Of a stretch of 64,000 nt of DNA, positions 1-9,951 are shown piece by piece. A program made the position numbers and the translations under genes. Origin of the DNA: Corythucha ciliata (lineage: Eukaryota; Arthropoda; Insecta; Hemiptera; Tingidae); contig CM075941.1 of assembly GCA_038030265.1 (NCBI GenBank), positions 57,451,952 to 57,515,951 on the forward strand, read 5' to 3'. The notes beneath the pieces were generated by a model. The model was not told where the DNA came from and searched no databases. It saw only the letters and a list, made by a program, of their open reading frames with translations. Within the stretch, counting starts at the first letter, position 1, and every line of letters begins with the position of its first letter.

Positions 1-290
1 CCTAGCAAGAAGAAGTTTGAAAAACCTTACTTTTGGTATTTCTAAGAGAGGGGTGATGCTTTTATTTTTCTCCTTCAGCAATTTCCTGTTATTATGGTAC
101 CTAGTTGTACACTGAGGTACACAGCAGGTCATATTTCTATGAATACTAGGTACTATTTCTATGAAATACAGAAACTTCGTGAATATAATGAGTAATAAGA
201 GCAAAAATAACAAAATAAAACCGACTTTCCCTAATTTTCACACCGTAAAGATTACATTAATAGACGCGCTATCAGAGGAGGCGACCTCTG

Positions 291-700
291 GTGCGAGCAA
301 AACTCGGAACTTTCCTTGAAACCTCTGTTTTGTACAATGATAAGAGAAGAGTGAAGCAACTTGGTATCTATACAACTTTGGGCAATCCTTTACCACTTTT
401 TCCTCGGCCTTGCTTGATCGCAGGTGACTTTAATTGCCACCATCGGTCTTTCGGTAGTTCTGAGACAAGTTCCAAAGGGGTTTCTTTATTGGATGCTATA
501 GACGGAAGTGGGTTGATCGTTTTGAACGACCGTTCATCAACGGTCCTGAGATCGATGAGTCCTGTCGCTGGCCTCTCCCGATCTAGCTACTTTTTTCGAC
601 TGGCGTGTAACCGATGATACCCTGGGGCTCCGACCACTTTCCAGTCCTACTGGAAGCAAACTTTTCTCACAAAAGCCAAGTCGCGTCTCACCGCAAATGG
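291..700 (+). pseudogene. Non-LTR retrotransposon endonuclease fragment
   Basis: A broken piece of the endonuclease (EEP) domain of an I/R1/Jockey-like LINE. The first frame (291-617) contains the motif IAGDFNCHHRSFG, which matches the GDFN-H catalytic region. After a frameshift, the second frame (from about 614) carries WGSDHFPVLLE, matching the SDH motif at the end of these domains. The N-terminal half and all of the reverse transcriptase are missing, so this is a dead fragment. It ends at the hairpin at 705-846. The RT fragment at 9126-9843 looks like the same broad clade but need not be the same copy. Confidence 0.75.
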
Positions 701-704
701 ATTA

Positions 705-846
705 TAAAGCCCCGTTCACAAGCTCTATGTTTGCGTTGTGTGGTGTCTATGCAACCTATCGAAATGCTTCACATTTCGAGGGAATACATTTGTTTGGCTG
801 CATAGACTCCACAGAACGTAAACATAGAGCTTGTGAACGGGCCTTA
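705..846. repeat. Hairpin with 46-bp arms
   Basis: Bases 711-756 are the reverse complement of 796-841 with only a few mismatches, and a 39-nt loop lies between them. The loop holds a smaller perfect 8-bp inverted repeat (TCGAAATG/CATTTCGA). The arms begin inside the LINE endonuclease fragment, so the palindrome arose in, or inserted into, that fragment. Fold-back duplication and a tiny MITE are both possible. Confidence 0.8.
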
Positions 847-856
847 AAAAATGCAA

Positions 857-1672
857 ACTGGGAGGAATACGGGAAACTTAAAGCTTATACACACGGAGAC
901 ATTTATGTCATGCCATGACATTTTCAATATGTTCGTGTGATGGTACTGTGAAAAAGTATAAAAACCATATGCTTTCATGAAAAAGCCAGGAAACCGCTGG
1001 AAAATTGTCAATAATTTTCCCCTTTACCATCTCCATTGTAGAAACTATAAGCCCATAAATACCACATCGACAAGGAACAAGAAACCAGATATTTAGCCGT
1101 GAAACCGTTAATTATGTCCGAAAATATGAATTTTCCTGTTCACAATTTAGTAGTGGGCATATTTTTCCCCCGGCACGCTTTCATTCGATTAAGAAACAGA
1201 AAACGTTCCTGCTAGAATCACATTTATCCGCCAAAATACTTGCACTTGAAGCTCAGAAAGACTATTTTGACTAAACGGTGGAAGGTAACGACGTTGTGAG
1301 CGTTCAATGGCTCTAGAAAATTAATTTTACCCAGGAAACCTAAAACCCCAGCCCAATAAACACTGAGTCGTTTCGAAAACTTTTCACTTTGGTTGCTGGG
1401 AAACTATGTAATGATTTCAATGATTTCAATGACGTTAAGAAACATTCTCGTAACGTGAATATCGAGATATGAAATCAAAATGGCAATTTGAAGTTGTGTC
1501 TCATTGCTGGTTTTCTCCTGCCCAGTTAATTCATTAACACCAGGGTATATATTTTTCAAATAGTCTCCTCTTGAGTCTTATCGGAACGAGTGCGAAAACC
1601 GTCGAAAATCATATTGAAGTCTCGTAGCTGACATGGAACACTCAGCTAATAATTGTCGATTCAATCTCCGCG
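857..1672. other. Intergenic sequence, no gene seen
   Basis: AT-rich sequence with no convincing open frame, repeat array or RNA gene. Confidence 0.5.
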
Positions 1673-1986
1673 TTAGGTGGCGAACACACTAGAGCGATGC
1701 GATATTGTCTCGACATCGCCAACTCAAATTAAAAGCGTCAAGGAGAGATAGTAACAACAGGAAATCTGACACATTTCCTGTTGTTTCTATCTGTCCTAGG
1801 CGCTGTTAATTTGAATCGGAGATGTAGAAAAGAAGAAACGACATCATATTGCCACATCATGAATAATTAACGCAGCCTTCGAGCCAATAATTTAGCCATA
1901 TGTACGGATGTTGAAGGTATACGCTGTTTTGAAGCGTCAACCATAACCTCACCATGTGAAATCGCTTTTGTGTGAAACGAGCCTAA
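1673..1986. mobile_element. Candidate MITE with TTAGG...CCTAA ends
   Basis: A 314-bp element with imperfect terminal inverted repeats of about 31 bp (left TTAGGTGGCGAACACACTAG; right end ...CGAGCCTAA). A stronger internal palindrome is centred near 1770: AACAACAGGAAAT is followed by its exact reverse complement, and weaker pairing continues over roughly 60-70 bp on each side. It has no coding capacity. The target duplication was not resolved, so the superfamily is not assigned. Confidence 0.6.
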
Positions 1987-2435
1987 GTGATGAAAATTAA
2001 TAATACAATAATAACTCAAAAGAAATTTGTAATTGAATTATCAAATCAAAAAAGAACACGAAGACATTATTATCGACAATTCGAAACATTATTTTGCATT
2101 TTTTTCTCTGCTGATCCTCAGGGTAGAATATTTGAGCCAATCTTTGATTTTGTTCTCTATGTCTGATTCTGTAAACCCTTTTTTTTATTGTTTCTGTAAC
2201 AATGTTAGGAGGAGAAGGTACACGAATTAGTCGTGGAAAAACTTTAGATTTCTATAGCAAGAACCCTACCCATAATAATTCGAGCAAGGCTGCTGTCTTT
2301 GAAGGCCATTTTCCCTTTTTTCACAGCCCAGCTGAACTGCTGGGCGAAGGCATTGGTCAGACACCGTTTCATAATTTTTGATGTGACTGACTGGACATCC
2401 GTTCCACCAATCGTCCCTATAAATACTTGACCTAT
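1987..2435. other. Intergenic sequence, no gene seen
   Basis: AT-rich spacer between the MITE and the split transposase element. Only short chance frames are present. Confidence 0.4.
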
Positions 2436-2750
2436 TTATATAAAATGTATAAATAACACTTGAACTCGTGAAAGCTTAGCTGTAAATGTATGTATAGATT
2501 TTTCCAATAGGCACAAAATACCAATTTTTTTTGCAATGTTTTCGTCTTGCATCATCGAGGATGCCTCCTCGAATTCAGGGACATTACCAAATGGCAGCGA
2601 GAAAGATAGTGGGTCTTCTGCGTCGTCGTTCTGTTTGAACGTCGTTTCGTTTTGTTTGAACAGGTCGTCGACACGCCTTGTTAAATAATTTTCCCCAAGC
2701 AAATTTTGCCAACACCATTGGTGTACAAGGGCAAATTGCTGCGTAGCCTC

Positions 2751-2966
2751 TCATTCGTCAGGCACAGGCCCATAAGAGTGGGGACGTCTAAATTCCGTTT
2801 GATAAATCAGGTTCCGACTGCTGTTTTTCAAGAGTAGTTCTTCTTGATTTCTATGCTCTATTTGTTGAAGGGGCGAGTTGTGTTTGCGCAGCATGCGCTT
2901 CAAACTCTTATGGTTCTCAAATTTAAAAGCGCTGAACTTCTCCAATGAGCCATGTTTAAGAACCAC
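2751..2966 (-). pseudogene. C-terminal fragment of a transposase-domain protein
   Basis: The frame reads HGSLEKFSAFKFENHKSLKR followed by RMLRKHNSPLQQI. This is the characteristic C-terminal block (H/CG-LD-SAFxFEN...PLQQ) of a large transposon-encoded protein family widespread in insects, Hydra and echinoderms. It lies downstream on the same strand as the N-terminal block of the same family at 4415-5295, so both are probably one element whose middle was lost or replaced. The hAT fragment sits between them on the opposite strand. The family is recognised from motif order; its superfamily (possibly CACTA-like) is uncertain. Confidence 0.6.
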
Positions 2967-3148
2967 GAATGAACCAGTCCAAGAATGAACAGTCCCTGAT
3001 TCTACGAAAACTGAAAGACAGAATTGACTCCAGCGTTAAAAGTAGTATTCATTACGCTGCGACACTTCTGGGCCCATCATCATAGGGGACACTGCTGAGC
3101 AAGACGAGCAAATAGAAGGCATTAAAAATTCATAAGGTTGCCACACAG

Positions 3149-3358
3149 ATGAAGGTTAATGTCGACAAAGCGATGGTGGATTTGGCCAACTATCGTTCCA
3201 AGGATGGACTCTGGGGGAAGACATTTTTGTGGGAAAGTGCCTCGGTGGTCACGCCAAGTGTTTGGTGGCAAGGACTTTGTTCGACTTCAACTTTGTCTTC
3301 CGTTGCGGTTAGAATTTTATCAGCTGCGACAGAAAGATCCTTTAGCACGTTTTCTTGA
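3149..3358 (+). pseudogene. hAT transposase C-terminal dimerisation domain remnant
   Basis: The end of the frame reads LSSVAVRILSAATERSFSTFS, the ATERSFS signature of the hAT dimerisation domain. The preceding WW residues also fit that domain. No BED finger or RNase H catalytic region is left. It lies inside the minus-strand transposase element, consistent with nested insertion. Confidence 0.75.
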
Positions 3359-3654
3359 ATGAACAGCAAAAAAACAAAAAAAAAAAGTTTAACGACTGAT
3401 CAAGCCGGAAAACTGACCCATCTGTCCCACAATTGGAAAATTCAAAATCTTCGAAGAAGCAAAAACAGAAAGTAGTGACTCCTCAAACCTTCTTGGACGC
3501 TGGGATACCGAAAACAGGTTCGGCAGGCAAATTCACACTTCATTTTTCAAAGGTCCAACGAAACTGATGCAACGGCATCTGAATCATCATCATCGTCATC
3601 AAACGAGGAAACCTCTGGCGATGAATTCCAATAGAAAAATTAATGGATATATAT

Positions 3655-3712
3655 TTGGTGGCAAGGCTCGGCTTCAGCTTTGTCTCCCGTAACGGTTAGA
3701 ATTTTAACCATT
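3655..3712 (+). repeat. Second copy of the hAT dimerisation segment
   Basis: This repeats 3265-3325 closely (TTGGTGGCAAGG, then GTTAGAATTTTA at the end) about 390 bp downstream. It looks like an internal duplication or a second hAT remnant. It does not encode a complete domain. Confidence 0.6.
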
Positions 3713-3845
3713 TTTGTGTAAACAGAGAGTTCGTATGATTCTATGGGTGCAATAAATACCTATAGTCGTTTGTTTATTATTCATTTGCTGAGTCTGTTGC
3801 AACATTCAGTGAAAAACGGATAAAAACCCAGTATTTTCCCAAATT

Positions 3846-3890
3846 GGGTTTTTTCCCAGGGAAAAAACCCGAAATTTTATTTTCCCGGTG
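3846..3890 (+). repeat. Near-terminal hairpin and probable hAT end
   Basis: Bases 3846-3857 (GGGTTTTTTCCC) and 3859-3870 are exact reverse complements around a single A. The sequence continues to TTTTCCCGGTG at 3890, which read in reverse is CACCGGGAAAA, plausible as a hAT terminus. The matching left end was not found. Confidence 0.45.
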
Positions 3891-3937
3891 TAAACATATC
3901 ACTATGGACAAGGAATAGAACTCCCGCACCGGGAGGT

Positions 3938-4240
3938 GTTGCTCAATTGCAACGCGAGAAGATAACGACGGTGGATGGTTCGCAATTGATCCGTAGTTGA
4001 TCGAGACCGACGACGACGTGGGCGTCGCAGCTCTTTGATGATTTGACGAGAAAAGAAACGAACGCCGATATTTTGAAGAAATAGAAGATACCGGATGACG
4101 CTAATGTCGAAGTACTGACGACAGACCCGACCAGTAGAATAACGAGGGCGACTTGTCCAAAATTACGACAATTCGGCAAAAATATGAATAATAATAAAAA
4201 TACCACCGCTCTTCTCGAAGGGTACCAAGCAAGTGAGATT
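3938..4240 (+). other. Unrecognised frame with two stops
   Basis: One plus-strand frame stays coding-like for about 100 codons, including DDLTRKETNADILKK and DDANVEVLTTDP, with two in-frame stops. It could be a decayed coding segment of the nested hAT or another element. I cannot assign it. Confidence 0.25.
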
Positions 4241-4414
4241 TTTTTTTTTTATTCTATAAAACAGCTTGTTCCGTTTTTGTGATAATAATCACTGGCTCGG
4301 TCTTGAAAATAACTAAAAAACAATTGACGCTTTGAAGCTGCCTCGAAGAGAAAGAATAAGTAGGAAAGTGAAAGATGAAGCATAGTAATTAGTAGAATAG
4401 AAAACATAACATAC

Positions 4415-5295
4415 AGAACAGCTGATTTTTCAGGAACATCGCAAACCAGCGCCTCGAGACGAACACTGTAAGATTTAGAATTTATTGTGACACCAGATTC
4501 ACGCGCAAGCTTGATATCGTCCACAGTTTTTCTCAGATAAACATTAAAATCCGATGGTTTTTCCAATCCCTGGTAGCAGCCAATTATGCCAACCTCGTTG
4601 GAACCAAAAGCACTACACAAAATAGGCCAAAGAGAAGAATTGGGCGATTTTGAAATGGGCAGACCATCCACATTTAGCTGTAATTTTATGGTCGAAAAGG
4701 AAGGCAAAGATTTAACCACTTTCTCCAAAGCACAAGACAATCCAAAATGAACATACGAACCATAAATGTTCATGCATAAATGTTCAGATTTAGAATATCT
4801 AGAAGGGCTAAGCAGAGTTCTTGAATCACTTGGCAGGTCAGTGTGTCCATTTATTTTTAAAAGCTTTAATAACTCAGTTAGGGCAATGTGAGTTATGTTG
4901 TTCTTCACGGCCCATTGTGACAAAGAAGTAGAAAAAGGCATCTCCGTATCGTGTTCCTGTTTTGACTCTTCCTCGCAATAATAAGAATCGTCCTCGACCG
5001 AACACACAGAATCAGAGGATAAAGGGATTCCCGATTCCATGTCCGAGAAAGGATCAGACACCGAAGAATTTTGAATTATTGATTTATTGATGTTATTATT
5101 TTGCTGAGGCAGTAACCGAGAATTCGAGAAGGACGAGGAATCCAGATTTAAGTTGCGTTCTTCTCCGATGCGGGGAATTTTAGCCCTAATTAGGGTTTTA
5201 TTAATGGACAATGCATCTAGCTCGTCCTCAGTCTCCATGGAAGCTAGGAGCATAGAATACTTCCGAGAATAGGTTCTTGTCTTTGGGTCACCCAT
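4415..5295 (-). pseudogene. Transposase-domain protein, N-terminal exon
   Basis: The first exon of a transposon-encoded protein. It begins MGDPKTRTYSRKYSMLLASM. A Ser/Glu-rich linker follows, then the family block WAVKNNITHIALTELLKLL, a LPSDSRTLL motif, and NVDGLPISKSPNSSLWPIL with GIIGCYQGLEKP. These are typical of the same family as 2751-2966. The ATG at 5295 is preferred over an upstream GTG in the same frame. After VCDVPEKSA the frame turns hydrophobic and loses family character at a GTATGT donor near 4414, so the open frame down to 4249 is intron read-through. The expected zinc-binding exon is absent, so the element is truncated. Confidence 0.6.
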
Positions 5296-5711
5296 TTCCA
5301 CGACGCAATGAATAAAATAAAAATCAGACGACTTACCAAGTTACCGATTTTATAGGTGAACGAAACGCAGACACCAGTCACAGGAAAATAATACGCACTC
5401 ACTAACTCGATCAGTCACAAAGCTCAATAAATAATTCGGTTAATACAATTATACTTTATCATATGAGATTATATATCCATGTACCATTTTTTTGAACTGC
5501 TGTTATAGGTACCAGCATAGGTCGAGAACGGTGATAGTTACAGGCCGTAACGTTACCCTTGTCACCGTGACATTGTCACAGTTTCAATAACATTTTTACA
5601 TCGTCGCTTATAAGCGACTTTATATATAAAGCAAAGTTCCTAATTAGATGAAAACTGCTATAGAGGATACGAGCAATAAAATTGAGAGAGAAGTTTTTGA
5701 ATGAATGCTCA

Positions 5712-5973
5712 TGTATATGTTATTCGCAATGGCCGAATTCGCCCATTGCCCGAAAAATTTACCCACAAGCGTTATGGGCTGTGCGAAATGCTCACAACGC
5801 ATCGTGGCTGATTTTTTTTTGCCCAGTGGGCGAAATGAAATACCCATAACGCGTTCTGGGTAAATCATTTTACTCAATAGCCGAAATAAAGGTTAGAATG
5901 AGTCTATTTCGCGTCGTGGGTATTCCGATTTTACTCACAACGCGTAGTGCGCATTTCGAATTACCCACATAGC
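5712..5973 (+). repeat. Left terminal inverted repeat of the Ginger element
   Basis: The arm pairs with 8220-8510 along its length. It consists of repeating short palindromic words such as CCCACAACGCGTTGTGGG with variants (ACCCATAACGCGTT). The words recur about every 40-50 bp and could be transposase binding sites. That role is inferred. Confidence 0.85.
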
Positions 5974-6084
5974 GATTTTCACCCGGCATCTGTGTCTTGC
6001 CTGATAAGACAAGCGATAACTTGCAGTTCGAACTGGTTGACTCGTGTGTTCTCGTTGTATCTGTGTATTATTTCGTTGTTTGCA

Positions 6085-8074
6085 ATGAGGGAGGAGTTTT
6101 ACGACAAACTCAAAAAAGTTATTGAGGAGAAAAAAGATCGTCACTGCTCTGTACAGATGAGCGGTACCAAGAGTTGGTAGACGAAACAAAAGAAGCCAAA
6201 AAAAGAAGGAAAAATGGTTTACCGCTGTCAGCTAAGGACTACCAAAGGCTTAAACGTTTCGATGTTTTGATGATGGGCCAAGAAGATATTAAGCTCGTTC
6301 TAAGGGATGAAAATGGTTCCAACATCGGTTGTTTTTGTCGGATTGGAGAGATGTACGACGAGTTGGAAGCCGCTCACCTCAAAATTGGCCACAAGAAGGA
6401 AAAAGCTATGGAAGCTGAACTTAAAAGAAAATTTTGTAACATTACAAGACAGGTCAGTAACTGTCACAATACCAAAAACTTGCGTGCGATATGTGACTGG
6501 CAATCAATAAGCAATACATTCATCATCCAGGTCATAAATATCTTCTTGAGCTTGTGCCATTCCTGTGCTCTGAAAAAAAAATCTCGGTCCAAAGGATTCG
6601 TCGTACGTCCAATGGTTATGTCAGCGTTTAATTCACGATGCCAGGTGAAAAATTAATTTGATTAATAGTGCATTTTATTATAAACGTACTATTCATTTTT
6701 TAAAAATATAATCGTTACGTTGAAATGTCATTCAGGTTGATCTTATTGATATGCAAACTGAACCCGACGGGGAGTTCAAGTTTATCTTGAACTACCAAGA
6801 TCATTTAACGAAATTCCTGATTCTGCGCCCTTTGAAAACCAAGACAGCTGAAGAAGTTGCTGAAGCCTTGACAGATATTTTTTGTTTATTTGGAGCCCCA
6901 AATATTCTGCACAGTGATAATGGTCGTGAATTCTGCAACCAAGTGCGTATAACGGATTTATTTCTATTTAAGAAATCAATTTGTAGTAAAAATATGTTCT
7001 TTATTAGGTGATTCAAAAGTTGGCTGAGCAGTCAGGCGTAAAGCTAGTACGCGGAAAACCTCGACATTCACAGAGCCAGGGATCAGTCGAAAGAGCAAAC
7101 CAAGACGTTCGCGATAGCTTGGTTGCATGGATGACAGATAACAAAACTCGAGCATGGGCTGCGAGCCTTAGATATGTGCAATGCTCCAAAAACCGAAGTT
7201 ACCACACAGGGATTAGACGAACGCCATATGAAGCTCTTTTCGGAAGACCTATGAATAGCGGTCTGCACGACGAAATTTTAATCAGCCGAGAAGCTGTCGA
7301 TTATATCCATACCGAAGAGGAAATGGAGGAGCAACTTTCGGCACATAAAAGTGACAGTGGAGAGATGATGGTTGTGGATAACGATGGCGAAATCAGTGGA
7401 ACAGATGAAATGTCCCCTGCAGAATTCGTGGAAACTCCGAGTTTTTCAGACGAGTGCTGTGTGACTGCGAAGTCTTGTTACATTTGCGGTGAAAATTATG
7501 GTAAATGTGAAACATGCATTGAATGTAAGCAGACGTTTCATTTGAAGTGCTCGACAGTCATCGATTTGGTGGCTCCTTTGTGTCTGTTGTGCGTGAATAA
7601 CAAAACAATTGTTTCTCATAGAGAAGTATCGAAGCACAGTTTGGAGCAACAAGCCGAAAAAATGCTTCAACCTTAAAAAAAAAAGTATTCGCCTGCATCC
7701 GTCGGCGACAACGTTTTGGTCGACATTCCAGATGTTGATCGAGGAAGACTCGCACCTCGAAATGTCATGGCAATAGTAATGGAGAGAAAGGAAAACGATC
7801 TCTACGTTCTGGGATCACAGCATGGCCAATTTGAGAAGCTTTACAGCCGAAATGAATTTCAGATGGCTCCTAAAACTTTTTACGCCTCGAGGATGTGCCG
7901 AGATCAGAAACGATCAGTTTGCGCCGAGAAGCCATGTTGCCCTCAGGTTCTAAGCAAGGCCATGTGAGGTGCAACTGCACAAAATCGTGCAGAACAAATT
8001 CTTGTACTTGTATGAAAAATAAAGTTAAGTGCAATTCAAAATGCCATGGGCGCACTTCATGTGCGAATAAATAA
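6085..8074 (+). pseudogene. Ginger integrase (KRAB-A domain-containing protein 2-like)
   Basis: Encodes a retroviral-type DDE integrase with a C-terminal cysteine-rich tail, the protein often annotated as KRBA2-like. From ATG 6085 (MREEFYDKLKKVIEEK) the frame shifts near 6145 to DERYQELVDETKEAKKRRK. The H2C2-type region and ALKKKSRSKG follow. VDLIDMQTEPDGEFK and ILHSDNGREFCNQ give two catalytic Asp, and RHSQSQGSVERANQDV gives the catalytic Glu. Introns are inferred at 6453-6530 (78 nt, in frame), 6645-6735 and 6943-7007, all GT-AG and joining family-conserved sequence. A CxxC finger region lies at 7470-7600. There is a break in the A-run at 7676-7686, then GDNVLVDIPDVDRGR, and another shift near 7890. 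The last block, RCNCTKSCRTNSCTCMKNK, ends at TAA 8074. Three frame breaks make it a probable pseudogene. Confidence 0.88.
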
Positions 8075-8219
8075 ATTTGTTTCTTTGTTTTCATAATATA
8101 TTTATTTTGTTTCTTGAAATATTCATCGAGTTAAATTATCATTTCATTCCATTTGGTGAAATTATCTAGTGCAATGGAGCCCTGTGTGTGTGGGGGGGGG
8201 GGGGGTGCTTCTGTTTCTG

Positions 8220-8510
8220 CTTTGTGGGTAATTCGAAATGCGCACAACGCGTCGCGGGTGAATTGAAGTGACCACAACGCGTTGTGGGTAAAATTGAAAT
8301 GCCCACGACACGAAATAGACTCACCCTAACCTTTATTTCGGCTATTGAGTAAAATGAATTACCCAGAACGCGTTATGGGTATTTAATTCCGCCCACTGGG
8401 CGAATAAAATTACCCACGACGCGTTGTGAGCATTTCGCACTGCCCACAACGCGTTGTGGGTAATTTTTTCGGGCAATGGGCGAATTCGGCCATTGCGAAT
8501 AACATATACA
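8220..8510 (-). repeat. Right terminal inverted repeat of the Ginger element
   Basis: Reverse complement of the left arm, including the shared outer 40 bases (TGTATATGTTATTCGCAATG read from the end). It holds more copies of the ACAACGCGTTGTGGGTAA word than the left arm. A 14-base G run at 8192-8205 lies just inside it. Confidence 0.85.
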
Positions 8511-8864
8511 CTTACGGCAATGAGCTTTGCAACATGTCTGTCAATACTATTGATTTCGCAACATATATTATTATGAAAAGTGTTTGAGATCTATCGGGTG
8601 TGATGTTTACACGTAGGTATAAATAATGAGAGCAACTCTCAAATCTCAAAATAAGTTTCTCAATTTTATTGCTAGTTGCAACCACATGTACAGGAGTCTT
8701 GAGTTAACAATTAAACGTTACAGAATCGCTATGGAAAATTTTGGCTTTTAACGTTTTTGAAACATTACCAAAGTTGATTACAGTGACAAGACCGTAACGT
8801 TATTTTTGTCACTGTGACATTGCTAACGGTTCAATAACGTTTCGACATTACCGTTATAGTAACG

Positions 8865-9121
8865 GTTTCGAACCCGGCAGGCGCCAAAGCCTCGTTTGGG
8901 CTCATACACCGTACCCTGATCCAACTGTGCACTTCACACCCGTACTTCGCGGGCGTTTCGGTCGGTGCGCGGTTTGTTGAACGCACAGCGCCGGGAACGC
9001 CCACACGAAGCCGAGTGTGCCGTGTCACAGTTCGCCGCTGCCTTGTAGTGAAATGGGCAATAGCTAGATTCGAACCCAGGCCCGCTAATGGATAGTGTAT
9101 CCATTACACCACCGAGGCGCC
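8865..9121 (-). mobile_element. tRNA-derived SINE
   Basis: On the minus strand 9121-9067 begins like a tRNA: GGCGCCTCGGTGGTGTAATG (A-box) followed by GGGTTCGAATC (B-box), 55 nt in all. The acceptor arms do not pair, so it is not a functional tRNA. A GC-rich body of about 190 bp follows, and the unit ends near a second GGTTCGAAAC at about 8870. RNA polymerase III promotion is expected from the two boxes. Confidence 0.65.
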
Positions 9122-9125
9122 TATT

Positions 9126-9843
9126 CACCAGCAGCCCTGACTTGGAAAAATGTCATGAAAATTTAAATAGAGTTGTAAACCAGCTTATCGCCTGGTCAAT
9201 GTTATACGGGATCAACATCTTCAACTCTAAATCATTAATTTGTCCGTTTAGCAGAAGGAGAGCTCTGCCATTTGGTTCTCAGATGACTCTGGGAGGGCTA
9301 GTCTTTCCAGTGCAATCAATAGTTCATTTCTTGGGTCTTCTTATGAACAGAAAAATGAAATGGACTGATCACATTAACTATCTAGCGGGCAGAGCAGAAA
9401 AATACCTGAATATCCTTAGGTTCAAATGCTGGAACAATTGGGGCACCAATTAATATAGCTGTCTTCTCTTTTATCGAGCAACAGTCAGACCGATATTGGA
9501 TTTCGGGTCTATCGTTTATGCTAACGCTCCTAAATCCGTCCTTGAAAAAATGAATACAGTTCAATTTAAATGCATTCGTATATGTATGGGCTTTCTAGCC
9601 AGCACACCTACGAATGTACATCTTGCAGAAGCGAATAAACCTCCTTTGACCCATAGACGAAGAATGTTAGCGGACCGCTATATCATTCGTTCAGTAGCTT
9701 ACTCTCCAGCTATCATAAATAACATTTGGCGGCTCAGCGAAATTGGGCTATCATACGCCTACTGGAGATTTAAGAAAACGCCTCTGATAGTCGATAGTTT
9801 CCTGATTTTGTCGACTACTCGTTCTTTAAGCGTTTCATCTTAA
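9126..9843 (+). pseudogene. I/R1-like LINE reverse transcriptase C-terminal fragment
   Basis: The frame reads FLGLLMNRKMKWTDHINYLA, then after a stop near 9452 continues YRATVRPILDFGSIVYANAP and THRRRMLADRYI. This is the thumb and post-RT region of I/R1/Loner-like non-LTR retrotransposons. The polymerase palm with the FADD box is missing. It directly abuts the SINE. No 3' tail is obvious. Confidence 0.75.
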
Positions 9844-9951
9844 TTTTACCGTTAAGAGAGTCGCCAAAAGCCGCCAATCAACTATATTTCTCATGTTTAG
9901 TTTGCAAGTTACACCAGAAATAAATGTTAGTTTCTTCGATACCATATTGAT

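Larger units (their letters stand above)
5712..8510 (+). mobile_element. Ginger-type DNA transposon, nearly full length
   Basis: A 2.8-kb element bounded by TGTATATG...CATATACA, the TGT...ACA ends expected of Ginger elements, whose integrase resembles that of retrotransposons. The ends belong to long inverted repeats at 5712-5973 and about 8220-8510. They lie between CTCA and CTTA, a three-out-of-four match for a short target duplication. One intron-containing integrase gene fills the interior. Outside the element, similar tracts (CGTAACGTTA, GTGACATTG) occur on both sides near 5550 and 8800, suggesting insertion into, or between copies of, an older repeat. Frameshifts in the gene suggest this copy is no longer autonomous. 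Confidence 0.85.

Noticed and set aside
3943..4206. Minus-strand 87-codon frame with hydrophobic start
   Set aside because: It overlaps a more coding-like plus-strand frame and has no family resemblance; the hydrophobicity comes from complementing an acidic/basic-rich sequence.
4249..4414. C-terminal membrane segment of the 350-codon frame
   Set aside because: It begins right at a GTATGT donor where family similarity stops, so it is read as intron.
9067..9121. Candidate functional tRNA on the minus strand
   Set aside because: The A and B boxes are good but the acceptor arms do not pair and a GC-rich body follows, which fits a SINE.
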